This document shows positions 1 to 6,430 of a stretch of DNA of 7,122 nt, piece after piece (within the stretch, counting starts at the first letter, position 1; the number at the start of each line of letters is the position of its first letter). A model generated the notes under the pieces. That model worked only from the letters and a program-made list of their open reading frames with translations. It did not search any database and had not been told where the DNA came from. The translations under genes were made by a program, and so were the position numbers. The stretch is from Planctomycetaceae bacterium (GTDB lineage Bacteria; Planctomycetota; Planctomycetia; Pirellulales; Thermoguttaceae): assembly GCA_031261125.1 (NCBI GenBank), contig JAISJZ010000195.1, forward strand, positions 1 through 7,122, written 5' to 3'.

Positions 1-2166
1 GGAACGTCGGCTCGTATTAAAGGGGAGACAGCCCAAATTGCCGGTAAAGGCGACGAATCCCGCCGCTACTTTGCGGCAGCACAGAAGCAGACCGCAGACG
101 CATTGCAGATGCTCGATAAACTGCTCGAAGGATTCGGCACGGCGCACGATTATGTCGTTTCCAGAAACAGTATCTATGAACGTCTTTTACCGGCATCCCT
201 CATTTTGGCAGGACAGTTGACTTCCGACCAAAACAAGTGGGACAAAGCAGCGCGGTACTTTGAAGTAGCGATTCCGTTTAACCGAGTGCGGGAACGCGCC
301 GTCGTGTCTGCCGCCGAAGCGTATCAGCGGTGCAATCAGCCGGAAAAAGCCGTTGCTCTTCTCGGTGCAGCAGCCCAAGACCGGAACAATTTGCTGATGG
401 TCTATGCTTACACCCAAACGCTGTTCCGCTATCAGATGAGCAGGAACGACGGAGAAACGCGGGCGTTAGACCAAGTGGAATCGAATTTGAACTATCTGAA
501 CGAGCACCGTGCTGAGTTGCCGGCATCATTGCCGGCGTGGGCGGTTGACATTCAACTCGTTCGTTTCAAACTGGCGAAAGCCAGTGTAACGAACGTCCCG
601 GAGAAGATTCTGCAAGCCCAAATAACGGCAACGAAAGAATTCAGGGATTTGGAAAACAAAGAGTTTCCGCCGCCGAAAAATGCCCAAACATCGGAAAGGA
701 AGGTTTATTCCGACGACCTCGGTTTTTTGACAGAGTTAGCCGGTGTTTACAGTTCGTTGGCGGCGTTGTCCGACTTCGACCGGATTCTTGCCCGGATGCG
801 GGAATTGCCCGGCGGAGAAAATGCGTATTTCCGGCAGCGTCTCAACGATGCGCTCGGACGCAACGATAAAGAAGGAGCGACGCACGTCATCGAAGAGGCA
901 ATCAAGAGCAATGCGTTGTCGTCGGAGCAAAAACAGCAGTTCCTGACGATTATGCAGAACTTGAAAAATGAGCAGCCGACCTCGTTGGACAACGTTTATG
1001 CAACACTCAAAGAAAACTACGATAAGAATCCCGACGCATTGAAACCGCAGGCGTTTTTCCTGATGGCGAATATGGCGGTTGACCGCAACGATTTGAATTA
1101 TGCCAAAATTCTTCAAGGGCGGCTTGAAAAAATCGAAGGCGCGCCGGAACACGGAACGTGGTGGCGGTACATTGAATCGCGAATTCTGCTGAGTGAACAG
1201 GTGCCGCAGTACGACAGATGCCGGCAATTGCAAGAAGAAATTATTAAACTTCGTCCCGATTGGGATATGGCGTATGCGTTGCGGGCATCTATCGAAGAAA
1301 AATTCTTTATGGCGAATCCCGACAACGAGGATGCGAAGGCAAAAATCATTGAATCGCTGCAAGCGGCAATCCGATGCGGCAACAAACAACCGGCGATTTG
1401 GAACCGGCTGCTATCGTTGTACGAAGCGGACAACCGAACGGAAGAGGCGAAAAAACTCCGCACCAGTGCGATGGTGCGTGCTATTGCCCTTGACGATTCC
1501 AGTTCGGGACAGTTTCCGCAGCCGTATCAACGGATGTATGCACAGGTTTTCAAACACATTCAGGACAACGACCCGCAGAACGCTGACACGACCGCCAAAC
1601 AGTGTATTGCTTTGGCAGAAGGGCGGCGGGAAGACCCGAATTTGATTTTTGCGCTGAACCTTGCTCTCGGCAAAATGTTCTTCGATGCTGAAATACTTGA
1701 ACCGGCAAAATGGCATTTGAGTTATGTCGCCAAACGGGGGTCGTCTTACGTTTTCCCGCTAGCGGTGTGTATTGCCAAAAACAAGCAAGTGGACGAGGGA
1801 TTTAACCTCCTGCTGGACGAAATGGACCGCACACCGTCGTCGCAGCCGATTCTTTTGCCGTCGGTACTGGTTTTGCTGGCACAGGTTCGTCCGTCCGAAG
1901 CGGTGTTTAACCGGATTGACAAGTTGATGCTGCGGATTGAAAATGGCGAACGGCAAACGTTGCGGGGTAATATCGAAGAACCGGAAAAAGACGGCGTGTT
2001 TGTTCCGCTGGGAATAAAACGGCTGCGTTCACTGGTGATTCGGTTCCCTGATGACGGACAAGTACCGCCTGCCGACGGTTTTGAAATTTTCCCGCCCGAC
2101 GAGGAAGATACGAAACCTGTACCTGCCGCCGGTACTGGTCAGACACCCGAACCGGAAGTAAAATGA
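1..2166 (+). CDS. Large TPR-repeat protein, 5'-partial
   Basis: The frame is open from the first base, so the gene begins upstream; 721 residues are visible before the TGA. The internal ATG at 103 has no ribosome-binding site and is not a convincing start. The protein is almost wholly helical, with TPR-like helix pairs at about residues 79-125 (numbered from base 1), 380-435, 450-490 and 551-617, the clearest showing the spacing of small residues in 'AAEAYQRCNQPEKAVALL'. It ends in an acidic, proline-rich, probably disordered tail (about 683-721). TPR arrays bind other proteins; no catalytic motif is visible. The missing N-terminus could carry a signal peptide or membrane anchor. It is followed after 47 bases by a second TPR gene and then EpsI, so a scaffold role in an exosortase or exopolysaccharide system is inferred from context only. 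Confidence 0.86.
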   Translation, partial: GTSARIKGETAQIAGKGDESRRYFAAAQKQTADALQMLDKLLEGFGTAHDYVVSRNSIYERLLPASLILAGQLTSDQNKWDKAARYFEVAIPFNRVRERAVVSAAEAYQRCNQPEKAVALLGAAAQDRNNLLMVYAYTQTLFRYQMSRNDGETRALDQVESNLNYLNEHRAELPASLPAWAVDIQLVRFKLAKASVTNVPEKILQAQITATKEFRDLENKEFPPPKNAQTSERKVYSDDLGFLTELAGVYSSLAALSDFDRILARMRELPGGENAYFRQRLNDALGRNDKEGATHVIEEAIKSNALSSEQKQQFLTIMQNLKNEQPTSLDNVYATLKENYDKNPDALKPQAFFLMANMAVDRNDLNYAKILQGRLEKIEGAPEHGTWWRYIESRILLSEQVPQYDRCRQLQEEIIKLRPDWDMAYALRASIEEKFFMANPDNEDAKAKIIESLQAAIRCGNKQPAIWNRLLSLYEADNRTEEAKKLRTSAMVRAIALDDSSSGQFPQPYQRMYAQVFKHIQDNDPQNADTTAKQCIALAEGRREDPNLIFALNLALGKMFFDAEILEPAKWHLSYVAKRGSSYVFPLAVCIAKNKQVDEGFNLLLDEMDRTPSSQPILLPSVLVLLAQVRPSEAVFNRIDKLMLRIENGERQTLRGNIEEPEKDGVFVPLGIKRLRSLVIRFPDDGQVPPADGFEIFPPDEEDTKPVPAAGTGQTPEPEVK

Positions 2167-2198
2167 AGGGCTGACAGTCCAAAGTTGACAATTCAAAT

Positions 2199-2205
2199 AA
2201 GGAGG
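2199..2205 (+). promoter_or_regulatory. Strong Shine-Dalgarno for the second TPR gene
   Basis: AAGGAGG lies 8 bases before the ATG at 2214. It is the best ribosome-binding site in the window and fixes the start of the downstream gene. The next two genes have weak or no such site and may depend on translational coupling. Confidence 0.85.
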
Positions 2206-2213
2206 ACACGACG

Positions 2214-2984
2214 ATGAAACACATTATTACCATAGTCCTGTTGTTTGCTGCGGCTGCCGTAAGTCCGCTTACGGCACAAGAGGTGCCGTCCGCCGACGAC
2301 GGTCAGAACACCGTCAAAATTGACCCGATTGCGGACCCGGTTGCCGACGCAAAAATTCAGCCGATTAAAGGCGGTTTTTACGTTGAGTGGCCTGCTTTGG
2401 CGACCGTCGGCGGTGTCAAACTGCCTCCGAGTGCAAAAGGAAAGTTTGAGGTGATGTTCGACATCAAACCGGACGCGGTTAATACAAAGCCGTCACAGGC
2501 GGATGACCCTGTGATTCTGCTGCCGTTAGCCGACTATTGGATTGTCCGGGGCAAACCGGAACACGCCATAAAATTGTACCGGAAAGGTTTGGAAAAAGAC
2601 CCGGACAATTTTATGTTCCAGAACAACTTGGCGATGCTCGTTTCCCGTGTGGAAGGCGATAACAAACAGGCACTCGACATCGTCAACAAGGCGTTGACCG
2701 ACCGGCACGATAATATAACACTGCTGGACAGCAAGGGTTTGATTCTGATAAACGACGGACGCGCCGATGAAGCGGTACCGGTATTAGAACGTGCCGTCGA
2801 ATTGTCCTGTCAGCATCCGATTTACTGTCTGCATTTGTCCAAAGCGTTAGATATGGCAGGACGGGAAGACCAGTCAAAAAACTGGTTTGATAAAATGCGT
2901 CCGCTGCTTGAAGCAATGCCGGGTAAACTCGTCAAAGAAAACAAAGATATGTTCGACGAACTGCGTATCAAATTCGCTAATTAG
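2214..2984 (+). CDS. Secreted or periplasmic TPR protein
   Basis: A 256-residue protein whose start is set by AAGGAGG 8 bases upstream. Residues 1-21 form a signal peptide: a lysine, a hydrophobic stretch (IITIVLLFAAAAV), then a likely cut after 'SPLTA'. A proline- and aspartate-rich segment follows (about 22-95), then three TPR-like units at about 100-132, 133-167 and 168-202. A fourth partial helix pair and a charged C-terminus complete the protein. The repeat hallmarks are visible as 'GKPEHAIKLYRKGLEKDPDN' and 'GRADEAVPVLERAVEL'. It is predicted to act outside the cytoplasm as a protein-interaction module. It lies between a large TPR gene and EpsI, all on one strand with short gaps, so an accessory role in the same envelope or polysaccharide pathway is inferred. 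The exact partner is unknown. Confidence 0.88.
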   Translation: MKHIITIVLLFAAAAVSPLTAQEVPSADDGQNTVKIDPIADPVADAKIQPIKGGFYVEWPALATVGGVKLPPSAKGKFEVMFDIKPDAVNTKPSQADDPVILLPLADYWIVRGKPEHAIKLYRKGLEKDPDNFMFQNNLAMLVSRVEGDNKQALDIVNKALTDRHDNITLLDSKGLILINDGRADEAVPVLERAVELSCQHPIYCLHLSKALDMAGREDQSKNWFDKMRPLLEAMPGKLVKENKDMFDELRIKFAN

Positions 2985-2991
2985 AATTTTT

Positions 2992-3663
2992 ATGAAACTT
3001 ACTCAACTTTTTACCGGTGTCGTTGTTGTTGCCGCAGTTATTCTCGCCGTGTCCTACTATTGCGGGGCGCAGACGGGGCGGTGGGGTGCGTTCACCGGTT
3101 TGGAGGACTGCCAACAGTCGTTGAGGTCTGTACCGATGCAAATCGGCGATTGGCTTGCCGAGAAGGAATACGAACTCGAAAAATCGGCGGTTGCAGAACT
3201 GCAAATTCAGAACGGTTATATTAACCGGACGTATAAAAACACCAAAACGCAAGCGGTCGTCTATATCACCATCATCGTCGGTCCCACCGGTCGGGTTACC
3301 GTTCATACGCCGGAGATTTGTTTCGGCGGACGGGATTATGAACGGGAAGGCGACCGGAAAAATGTTTCGGTTCCCGTTGCAGCCGCGGCAGGAGCGGAAC
3401 CGGCGAATGATAATTTCTGGATGGTCAGTTTTACGAACAAGGCAATCGGCGGATTGGAGTCCGGGAAAATCACGTTCTATTATGCGATTGGATTAGGAAA
3501 AGAATGGGTTGCCGTGGAAAATCCCCGTTATATGTTCCGTAAAAACCGGTATGCGTACAAACTGCAAGCCGAAGCAAGCGTCAGCGGCGATGCTGATAGC
3601 GTGAAGGACTTCTTGCAGGACTGTCTGCCGGTTATTCATCAGCATTTGAAAGAGTGTCGTTGA
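2992..3663 (+). CDS. Exosortase-associated EpsI-family protein (DUF3485)
   Basis: A 223-residue protein. Residues about 5-23 form one hydrophobic segment (membrane anchor or uncleaved signal), so the rest is predicted to face the periplasm. The family signature H-x-P-E-x-C is clear at H105, P107, E108 and C110, just after 'VGPTGRV'. EpsI/DUF3485 proteins accompany exosortases in exopolysaccharide loci, sometimes fused to them; their biochemical role is not settled. The ATG at 2992 was chosen over an in-frame ATG at 2887. The longer form would overlap the upstream gene by about 98 bases and put charged residues before the membrane segment. The gap to the upstream gene is 7 bases, with no Shine-Dalgarno visible, so translation probably depends on coupling. 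No exosortase is in the window. Confidence 0.9.
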   Translation: MKLTQLFTGVVVVAAVILAVSYYCGAQTGRWGAFTGLEDCQQSLRSVPMQIGDWLAEKEYELEKSAVAELQIQNGYINRTYKNTKTQAVVYITIIVGPTGRVTVHTPEICFGGRDYEREGDRKNVSVPVAAAAGAEPANDNFWMVSFTNKAIGGLESGKITFYYAIGLGKEWVAVENPRYMFRKNRYAYKLQAEASVSGDADSVKDFLQDCLPVIHQHLKECR

Positions 3664-5135
3664 TGAGTAAGACATTTCAGCAGGCGTTGCAGGACGGTTT
3701 GTTTCCTGTCGGAACAGAAATTGTTGCTCCGCGGGGGGTGCAGTGTCCGGCACAGTCAGCGTCTCTTAAACTTGCGAAAGAATTGCTTTCCGATGAACGC
3801 GTTAATTATGTTTCCATTACGGACAATCCCGGCGGAAACCCGATGTTGCCGCCGGATTGGTTAGCCGGTCAACTTGCCGATTATGCTCCAAACGTTATCG
3901 TTCATCTTGCGTGTAAGGACTTCAATCGTGCAGGATTGGAATCTCAACTTTGGCGGTATGCCTCCGAAGGATTTGAAAACGTTTTAGTGTTGACCGGCGA
4001 TTTGCCTGCTGACGGTTTTCCGTCGCAGAGCGGCAGTGTCTTTGATTATGATTCGGTGAACCTGTTGTCAATGATGACCGCAATGAACGCCGGTCTGCCT
4101 GTCAAGAACAGACGGGGACAGCCGGAAACGCTGCCGCGGGTGAACTTTTTCGCGGGCTGTGCCGTTAACCCGTTTAAGTACAGCGAAAATGAATTTGTTC
4201 CGCAACTGGCGAAACTTCTGAAAAAAGTAAAAGCCGGGGCAAAATGGGTGATTCCGCAACTCGGATACGATATGCAGCGGTTCAAGGAAGTCAAACTCTT
4301 TCTTGAACAACAGGGATTCAATGTTCCGTTCATCGGCAACGCTTTTGTATTAACAAAAGGAATCGCTAAATTGATTAAGAGCGGCAAATTGGCGGGCTGT
4401 GTTGTTTCAGATTCTCTGCTTGCAGACATTGAAAAATACGCAACCGGTGCGGACAAGGGCAAGGTTTTCTTCAAGGAATTGGCGGCAAAGCAGATCGCAG
4501 TTTTCAGAGGACTCGGTTTTGCCGGCACACACATCGGCGGCATTGAAAAACCGGAAACGTTCTTTGAAATCATTGACTTATCGAAAACGTTTGAAAACGA
4601 TTGGCAAACGCTTTACGAAGAGATTCAATATCGGCAACAGCCCGCAGCGTCAGCAAGGAAAAAAAAGCACGTTTCGTTATTTTACCGTTTTTCCCGTTTG
4701 GTTCACGCTGCGGCGTTTCACCGCGGACACGGTTTGTATCCGCTTATTAAAAGGTCTTACCGTTTTTTGGAAAGCGGGAAATACCGTTTCCTGCCCTCTG
4801 TCTTGCACGGTATCGAGTATCATTCAAAGAACGTATTGTACAACTGTACCGATTGCGGCGACTGCGGTTTGCCGGACACGGCATATCTTTGCCCGATGAA
4901 CCGCTGCTCGAAGAACCAGCGCAACGGTCCGTGCGGAGGGTCGAACAACGGCAGATGCGAGGCGGACGACAAACCGTGTATCTGGACGCTTGCTTACGAC
5001 CGGTTGAAATGTTTCAACGAATGGAGAGAGTTTGAAGACAAACCGCCGATTGTTTACAACGCAGCGTTGAAAGGTACGAGTGCGTGGGCAAATTTGTATT
5101 TGGACAGAGACCATTCGGCGGCGGATAACGGTTAG
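3663..5135 (+). CDS. Methylenetetrahydrofolate reductase-like protein with C-terminal Cys-rich domain
   Basis: A 490-residue two-part protein. Residues about 10-300 resemble the MetF (beta/alpha)8 flavin-binding barrel. E19 in 'GTEIVAPRG' matches the family's N-terminal catalytic Glu, and D113 in 'LTGDLP' matches the conserved Asp contacting flavin and folate. Residues about 330-480 match the MTHFR C-terminal domain (PF12225 type), with eight cysteines at 395, 398, 401, 410, 415, 424, 432 and 439 and the signature 'RNGPCGG'; this likely binds zinc or an Fe-S cluster. The family converts methylene-THF to methyl-THF; the electron donor cannot be read from the sequence. The ATG at 3663 shares its A with the EpsI stop (TGATG), with a weak purine-rich site (GAAAGAG) ahead of it. 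A GTG at 3654 is a possible alternative start adding three residues. The role in methionine or one-carbon metabolism is unrelated to the neighbours, so linkage is probably only transcriptional. Confidence 0.92.
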   Translation: MSKTFQQALQDGLFPVGTEIVAPRGVQCPAQSASLKLAKELLSDERVNYVSITDNPGGNPMLPPDWLAGQLADYAPNVIVHLACKDFNRAGLESQLWRYASEGFENVLVLTGDLPADGFPSQSGSVFDYDSVNLLSMMTAMNAGLPVKNRRGQPETLPRVNFFAGCAVNPFKYSENEFVPQLAKLLKKVKAGAKWVIPQLGYDMQRFKEVKLFLEQQGFNVPFIGNAFVLTKGIAKLIKSGKLAGCVVSDSLLADIEKYATGADKGKVFFKELAAKQIAVFRGLGFAGTHIGGIEKPETFFEIIDLSKTFENDWQTLYEEIQYRQQPAASARKKKHVSLFYRFSRLVHAAAFHRGHGLYPLIKRSYRFLESGKYRFLPSVLHGIEYHSKNVLYNCTDCGDCGLPDTAYLCPMNRCSKNQRNGPCGGSNNGRCEADDKPCIWTLAYDRLKCFNEWREFEDKPPIVYNAALKGTSAWANLYLDRDHSAADNG

Positions 5136-5551
5136 TTGCCGTTGAGAAACCGTTCACGGTCGGTACATAAAAATTTGTCGGGGGGTAGACAGGTTTCCAG
5201 GCGTGTTTCCATTGTTCGGAGTAGAGAGCGGCACAAAGCACCGTCATCTTCTCCGCCTGCCGCAACCGCCAACACGCCCCTGTCTGCTTCAACCGCCGAC
5301 ATTCTTGTCAAATGAACTTTCCGCGGCGGCAAACGCAATAAGACGGCGTGCGCCGCAGGTATAGTTATTGTCGAGACCAAACAACACTTCGACGGGAAAC
5401 GAGTAGTTTCGGCAAAAGTTGCAACGGCGATGACAACTGGAAATCGTGATGTGGTTGTTGCTCGTCGTTATCGCCGGAGGTATCGAGGTCGGTGAGCGGG
5501 CGATTAAGATTTTCAATCAGATGAGCCGTGAGACCGGTTTCGAGAATCTGA
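5132..5551 (-). pseudogene. Decayed minus-strand coding remnant, three frames
   Basis: No single frame covers this stretch, but minus-strand protein-like text passes through all three frames. The first segment (below about 5560) reads 'LIENLNRPLTDLDTSGDND'. The second (about 5440-5289) contains 'CHRRCNFC' and 'FPVEVLFGLDNNYTCG', possibly a degenerate zinc-binding site, and stops at 5289. The third (about 5300-5132) contains 'PPDKFLCTDRERFLNGN' and ends at a TAA overlapping the reductase stop codon. Each step shifts in the same direction. There is no good start codon or ribosome-binding site for a separate gene, so it may once have continued the zinc-ribbon gene upstream. I do not recognise the family. 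The alternative is that these are chance frames in non-coding DNA. No clear terminator for the convergent plus-strand operon was seen here. Confidence 0.4.
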
Positions 5552-5773
5552 TTAACTCTTAACCGTACAATCGGGGAACATTTCGGATGCAAGTTCTGCG
5601 CCGCAGTGAGGACAGACAACAATACCGTAGCGTCTATTGAAAACAATCGGTCTTCCACATTCTGGACACGTTCCCATAAAATCAGACTGCTCTTGGTTGT
5701 AAGGAGATTTCCTTCGGGATTCATCATCCCGAAGGAAAAACTCGTCCATTATGAAGAAATTGAAAGCGTCCAT
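5552..5773 (-). CDS. Small zinc-ribbon protein
   Basis: A 73-residue protein with a textbook zinc ribbon: C36-P-E-C39-G, fourteen residues, then C54-P-H-C57-G. These four cysteines should bind one zinc ion, for nucleic-acid or protein contact. Residues 1-35 are charged and probably flexible. AAGGA lies 10 bases before the ATG at 5773, supporting this start over the in-frame ATGs for residues 9 and 33. The gene follows the GYF_2 gene on the same strand: 79 bases after that gene's stop as given, or 32 bases if its frame is restored. It may be intact, or it may be the N-terminal remnant of a longer gene, because coding-like text continues past its stop in other frames. No specific function can be assigned. 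Confidence 0.62.
   Translation of the reverse strand: MDAFNFFIMDEFFLRDDESRRKSPYNQEQSDFMGTCPECGRPIVFNRRYGIVVCPHCGAELASEMFPDCTVKS
5708..5738. repeat. Perfect 13-bp inverted repeat with 5-base loop
   Basis: Bases 5708-5720 are exactly complementary to 5726-5738, around the loop TCATC. The core arm is CCTTCGGGAT. It lies inside the zinc-ribbon coding region, about 35 bases after its start codon on the minus strand. Neither strand has a T-run directly after the hairpin, so it is not a standard intrinsic terminator. In mRNA it would form a strong stem near the start codon. Confidence 0.85.
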
Positions 5774-5805
5774 TGATTCTTTTTCCTTACAATAAAGTTG
5801 ACTAC

Positions 5806-5925
5806 TTAACTATCTACATTAACGTCAACACGACCACTTGTAATAACAAGGCTTACATTGCTTTCGATACTCGAAACAGCGTTATCAATACTTGAAATAT
5901 CGTTTTGGATATCTGCGAAATCAAC
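5806..5925 (-). other. Out-of-frame continuation of the GYF_2 protein coiled coil
   Basis: Read one base out of phase from the end of the G run, this segment encodes 39 residues and then a TAA at 5806-5808. It begins 'VDFADIQN', then gives the heptads DISSIDN and AVSSIES and continues 'NVSLVITSGRVDVNVDS'. These heptads closely match those upstream of the G run in protein and DNA, so this is very likely the true or alternative C-terminus. Ten G would give a 188-residue product with exactly fourteen residues (two heptads) between the repeat blocks, keeping the register. Seven G would also restore the frame but break the register. Confidence 0.75.
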
Positions 5926-6371
5926 CCCCCCCCTCCTAATGAGTCATTGATACTTGAGATGTCGTCTTCGAGACTTGAGACAGCGTCTTTGATACTTGAA
6001 ATATCCATCGTAAAAGAAAAATCAAATTTACTATTAAGTTCTTGTAGTTCATCGCGGATTTCTTCTAAAAGATCAGAAGTTGCCATAGACGTTTTCCTTT
6101 TCTGTTTTAATGTGGTATTAGTTGTTACTGGAACCGCTGGTGTACTTGGTTCAATATTACTCTGTTGAATGTTTACTTCCAATTGAGGTTGATCTGGTTC
6201 TTTTATAAAAAGTCCTGGTATCGTATTTGCTCGAATCCATAGACCGGTATCACCACTTGAAATCGGATTATTTTCTTTTAACGTACCTCTTTCAACAAAT
6301 TGTTTTAACTGTTCCAACGAAAAGGGACCTTGCTTTCCCTTAATCGTGTTGATGTAATAGTCATTACTCAT
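5853..6371 (-). CDS. GYF_2-domain protein with heptad coiled coil, frame broken at a G9 run
   Basis: As given, a 172-residue protein. Residues 4-55 match a GYF_2 domain: Y5-Y6 opening, G15-P16-F17, an acidic/leucine helix 'SLEQLKQFVERG', and W45 in the usual late position. In bacteria this domain is a protein-interaction module, often joined to membrane or coiled-coil parts. Residues about 56-95 are a polar Pro/Thr/Asn linker and 98-115 a charged helix. Residues 123-143 are three seven-residue repeats of type D-I-S-S-I-x-D. A G9 run then encodes glycines 147-149, followed by a 23-residue tail unlike the rest. Shifting one base restores more heptads, so this tail is probably out of frame. There is no Shine-Dalgarno before the ATG at 6371; the start is set by the domain's beginning. 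The base composition is more A+T-rich than that of the plus-strand operon. Confidence 0.8.
   Translation of the reverse strand: MSNDYYINTIKGKQGPFSLEQLKQFVERGTLKENNPISSGDTGLWIRANTIPGLFIKEPDQPQLEVNIQQSNIEPSTPAVPVTTNTTLKQKRKTSMATSDLLEEIRDELQELNSKFDFSFTMDISSIKDAVSSLEDDISSINDSLGGGGLISQISKTIFQVLITLFRVSKAM
5860..5901 (-). repeat. Two further 21-base heptad units beyond the G run
   Basis: Units at 5881-5901 and 5860-5880 (minus strand) encode DISSIDN and AVSSIES in the shifted frame. They match units one and two of the upstream block in order, which suggests duplication of a two-unit block and argues that both blocks belonged to one reading frame. Confidence 0.8.
5925..5933 (-). repeat. Homopolymer of nine G (C9 on plus strand)
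   Basis: Nine identical bases lie inside the GYF_2 gene. Runs of this length are prone to slipped-strand change and to sequencing error. With nine G the product is 172 residues. With eight G a TGA follows almost at once. With ten G the heptad repeat continues to 188 residues. The run therefore acts as a three-state frame switch, whether or not it is used biologically. Confidence 0.95.
5943..6005 (-). repeat. Three tandem 21-base units coding coiled-coil heptads
   Basis: Units at 5985-6005, 5964-5984 and 5943-5963 (minus strand) encode DISSIKD, AVSSLED and DISSIND. The DNA units share a core of type TCAAGT. The seven-residue period with hydrophobic positions 2 and 5 is that of a coiled coil. 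Two more units follow beyond the G run at 5860-5901. Confidence 0.85.
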
Positions 6372-6377
6372 AAAAAT

Positions 6378-6419
6378 TAAAAAAGTTGTAACCGTTCACG
6401 GGTTTTTATGGCAAAAAAT
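6378..6419 (-). promoter_or_regulatory. Possible promoter for the GYF_2 / zinc-ribbon genes
   Basis: On the minus strand, TTGCCA (one mismatch to TTGACA) is followed after 18 bases by TACAAC (two mismatches to TATAAT), just upstream of the ATG at 6371 in an A+T-rich stretch. This rests on consensus matching only. Promoter rules in planctomycete-like bacteria may differ, so it is tentative. Confidence 0.22.
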
Positions 6420-6430
6420 GCCGTGTTTTT
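6407..6430 (+). terminator. Weak hairpin followed by a T-run
   Basis: ATGGCA and TGCCGT (6408-6413 and 6419-6424) pair around five A, with one G-U wobble, and five T follow at 6426-6430. This resembles a weak intrinsic terminator on the plus strand, just before the insertion sequence. The stem is short, no plus-strand gene is evident just upstream, and the arms overlap an alternative CACGG/CCGTG pairing (6397-6401 with 6421-6425). Confidence 0.25.

Noticed and set aside
736..1389. A 217-codon minus-strand open frame opposite the large TPR gene.
   Set aside because: It lies wholly inside a well-supported TPR gene, has no domain-like sequence and looks like a shadow of the plus-strand codons.
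2887..2991. An upstream ATG that would extend EpsI by 35 residues.
   Set aside because: It overlaps the end of the TPR gene, and the added residues are charged and precede the membrane segment.
4046..4573. A 175-codon minus-strand open frame opposite the reductase gene.
   Set aside because: The plus-strand frame carries conserved MetF motifs; the opposite frame has no recognisable features.
5127..5160. Inverted AACGGTT/AACCGTT and ACCG-TTCA-CGGT stems around the reductase stop codon, as a possible terminator.
   Set aside because: The stems are short and compete with each other, and no T-run follows on either strand.
5365..5727. A 120-codon minus-strand open frame overlapping the zinc-ribbon gene.
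   Set aside because: In the overlap the zinc-ribbon frame has the CxxC pairs and the ribosome-binding site. Only the part beyond the zinc-ribbon stop looks protein-like, and it is treated as part of the decayed remnant.
5860..6005. Regular repeats that might be a CRISPR array.
   Set aside because: The units are in tandem without spacers and encode heptads of one protein.
5148..6401. The 12-mer AACCGTTCACGG occurs at 5148-5159 and 6390-6401, flanking the minus-strand island like a direct repeat or attachment site.
   Set aside because: About one such 12-base match is expected by chance in a window this size, and no integrase or tRNA is present.
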